From: Chlamydiales bacterium
GTDB lineage: Bacteria > Chlamydiota > Chlamydiia > Chlamydiales > JAACFD01
DNA length: 6,722 nucleotides
NCBI GenBank assembly: GCA_009937555.1
Contig: JAACFD010000110.1
Coordinates: 1-6,722, forward strand
Direction of reading: 5' to 3'
The notes beneath the pieces are model-generated. The model worked only from the letters and a program-made list of their open reading frames with translations. It was not told the origin of the DNA and searched no databases. This document shows positions 5,635-6,722 of this stretch, piece by piece. The translations under genes and the position numbers were made by a program. The first letter of the stretch is position 1, and each line of letters opens with the position of its first letter.

Positions 5635-6722
5635 CCTCTTAACTGTTAAAAGCTCACACCCACCATACAGGGGCTTTGTAGAAGCTCCAATTAGCGACTT
5701 AAAACTAAAGCTTAACTCTTTATTTTCTCATGAAAGAGCAGGAGCCGTAGGAAAAGCTAAAACAGCTAATCAGCATCCGGCTATTTTCTTAACTTCAAAT
5801 GAGACAAGACTGTATGAAGTATCAAGGAGTCTTCTTGATTTTCCTTCTTATGGTAATACCGTCTTGGGTGTTTCTGGCTTGCAGCTTTTACTTTTCTTTG
5901 TTCATAGACCTGAAGCTAAGTATATCATTAATTTTGATCCAGATGAGCGTCAAAAAGTGTTTTGGGATAAAATAGAAGAGCTATTTGCTATTTCAGAAAC
6001 TCCAGAAGAGTTCAGAGTACACCTCAGAACACACATTGAAAAGAGCTATAGTTCATCAGCAGCTAATGTAAAAGATGCTAGAGAGTTTTTATCTCTTGAA
6101 GAAAATCCTTTATTTGAACCTAGTGCTTTTTTTAGGGTGAAAGATACCTTTAAAAAAGGCTTTGTTATTAAAATATCTTTGGACTTAAGCGACTTCCCAG
6201 ATCTAGAACTGTTTGCAAAAGAATGTGCTTCACTAGGGCTTAGCTTTGACACTCTTTACATATCTAATATACAAGATCCTCACTGGCTTGGCTCAGATAT
6301 AACAACTAAAGCTGTAAACATACTATTAAACAGTAATTTTTTAGCTTCTCAAGCGCCTGCTGAGTTACTTTTGCTTAATTCAGCACCAGGAGAAGCATAT
6401 GATGGTTGTGCAGGGATAATGCCATTATTTGTCAGTAGTTTTGGAGGAGGGAGTGAGCTGCCCTATTATACCTGTACTAATGCTAGACATTTGCAGGCTC
6501 TAGTTAGTCGCTTCATTATGGATAGTCAAAACCTGCTAGCAGACACCACAATTGAAGCTCCACCAGGAACTGTCAGGACATGGAGGTTAAGACAGGTTAA
6601 CGAGTCCCTTTTGCGCAGTAAGGTTGAAAAATTAACAGGCTATAAGGCACACCTTATGATTAGTGTGCGCGCGAAAAAGGCTTTAGAGTCTAGATTAGAA
6701 GCGTTAGATGTTATAATTTCTC
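5627..6722 (+). CDS. Uncharacterised protein, possibly LIC_10091-like (first 365 codons; C-terminus beyond the window)
   Basis: The frame is open from ATG 5627 to the window end with no stop. The start overlaps the upstream stop by 8 nt (ATGTCTAG) and has a good ribosome site. Seen: TSNETRLYEV (56-65), a Gly-containing turn VLGVSGLQLLLFF (79-91), HRPEAKYIINFDP (93-105), FWDKIEELFAISETPEEF (112-129), a helical insert, a strand (177-186), FDTLYISNIQDPHWL (207-221), and a C-terminal part from about 308. The order SNE, LGV-Q, strand ending in Asp, Phe-containing helix, Ser/Thr-x-EF, then a YxSN strand resembles what I recall of the uncharacterised LIC_10091-like family. In that family the layout suggests a nucleotide- or cofactor-binding fold. 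This is recall, not alignment. There is no signal peptide or membrane segment. It is probably co-translated with the metallo-hydrolase. Function is unknown. Confidence 0.8.
   Translation, partial: MSSLLTVKSSHPPYRGFVEAPISDLKLKLNSLFSHERAGAVGKAKTANQHPAIFLTSNETRLYEVSRSLLDFPSYGNTVLGVSGLQLLLFFVHRPEAKYIINFDPDERQKVFWDKIEELFAISETPEEFRVHLRTHIEKSYSSSAANVKDAREFLSLEENPLFEPSAFFRVKDTFKKGFVIKISLDLSDFPDLELFAKECASLGLSFDTLYISNIQDPHWLGSDITTKAVNILLNSNFLASQAPAELLLLNSAPGEAYDGCAGIMPLFVSSFGGGSELPYYTCTNARHLQALVSRFIMDSQNLLADTTIEAPPGTVRTWRLRQVNESLLRSKVEKLTGYKAHLMISVRAKKALESRLEALDVIIS

Noticed and set aside
6046..6252. Minus-strand open frame opposite the last gene
   Set aside because: Short, no start signals, opposite a continuous coding frame.
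1..6722. tRNA, rRNA, CRISPR array, insertion sequence or attachment site
   Set aside because: No cloverleaf-like segment, spaced repeat series, transposase-like protein or terminal inverted repeats were found on reading either strand by eye.

Overview
This is an AT-rich bacterial window (well under 40% G+C by eye) with tightly packed genes, good Shine-Dalgarno sites and a lipoprotein signal, so a Gram-negative bacterium is likely. A CcoG/FixG-type protein points to respiration with a cbb3-type (or other high-affinity haem-copper) oxidase. Two long, low-complexity orphan proteins beside housekeeping-like redox genes would suit a host-associated or intracellular lineage such as an environmental chlamydia or a Legionella-like bacterium. 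No lineage-defining gene is present, so this is a weak inference.

Layout. Left end, minus strand: the first 73 codons of a lipoprotein (1-221, running out of the window). Upstream of it lies a 231-aa protein with an acidic, Ser/Pro-repeat tail (304-999). A compact regulatory element sits between them: the lipoprotein promoter, and a 10-bp inverted repeat followed by a T-tract. It looks like the terminator of the 231-aa gene, yet its loop and 3' arm carry the lipoprotein's ribosome site and first codons. Next is a 198-bp divergent intergenic region, with two exact tandem copies of an 18-bp unit that each contain an extended -10 box. They drive a plus-strand 533-aa unrecognised protein (1198-2799). 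This has a Cys-Cys helix start and a later His-bearing strand that together resemble a papain-like hydrolase, plus flexible Ser-rich ends, so a secreted effector or protease is a reasonable hypothesis.

The 533-aa gene meets a minus-strand operon tail to tail, and both stop codons share one CTAG. That operon is an AhpD-like CxxC thiol protein (4043-4495) followed 17 nt later by ccoG (2796-4025), a membrane protein with two 4Fe-4S clusters that in studied bacteria reduces copper for oxidase assembly. Both are redox proteins and are probably co-transcribed.

Right end, plus strand: a NAPE-PLD-like metallo-beta-lactamase-fold hydrolase with all its metal ligands (4639-5634, GTG start) overlaps by 8 nt a second gene (5627 to the window end, partial). 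The second gene resembles, tentatively, the uncharacterised LIC_10091-like family. The overlap suggests translational coupling and a shared pathway, possibly lipid related.

No tRNA, rRNA, CRISPR array, insertion sequence or attachment site was seen, and no stretch longer than 300 bases lacks a gene.
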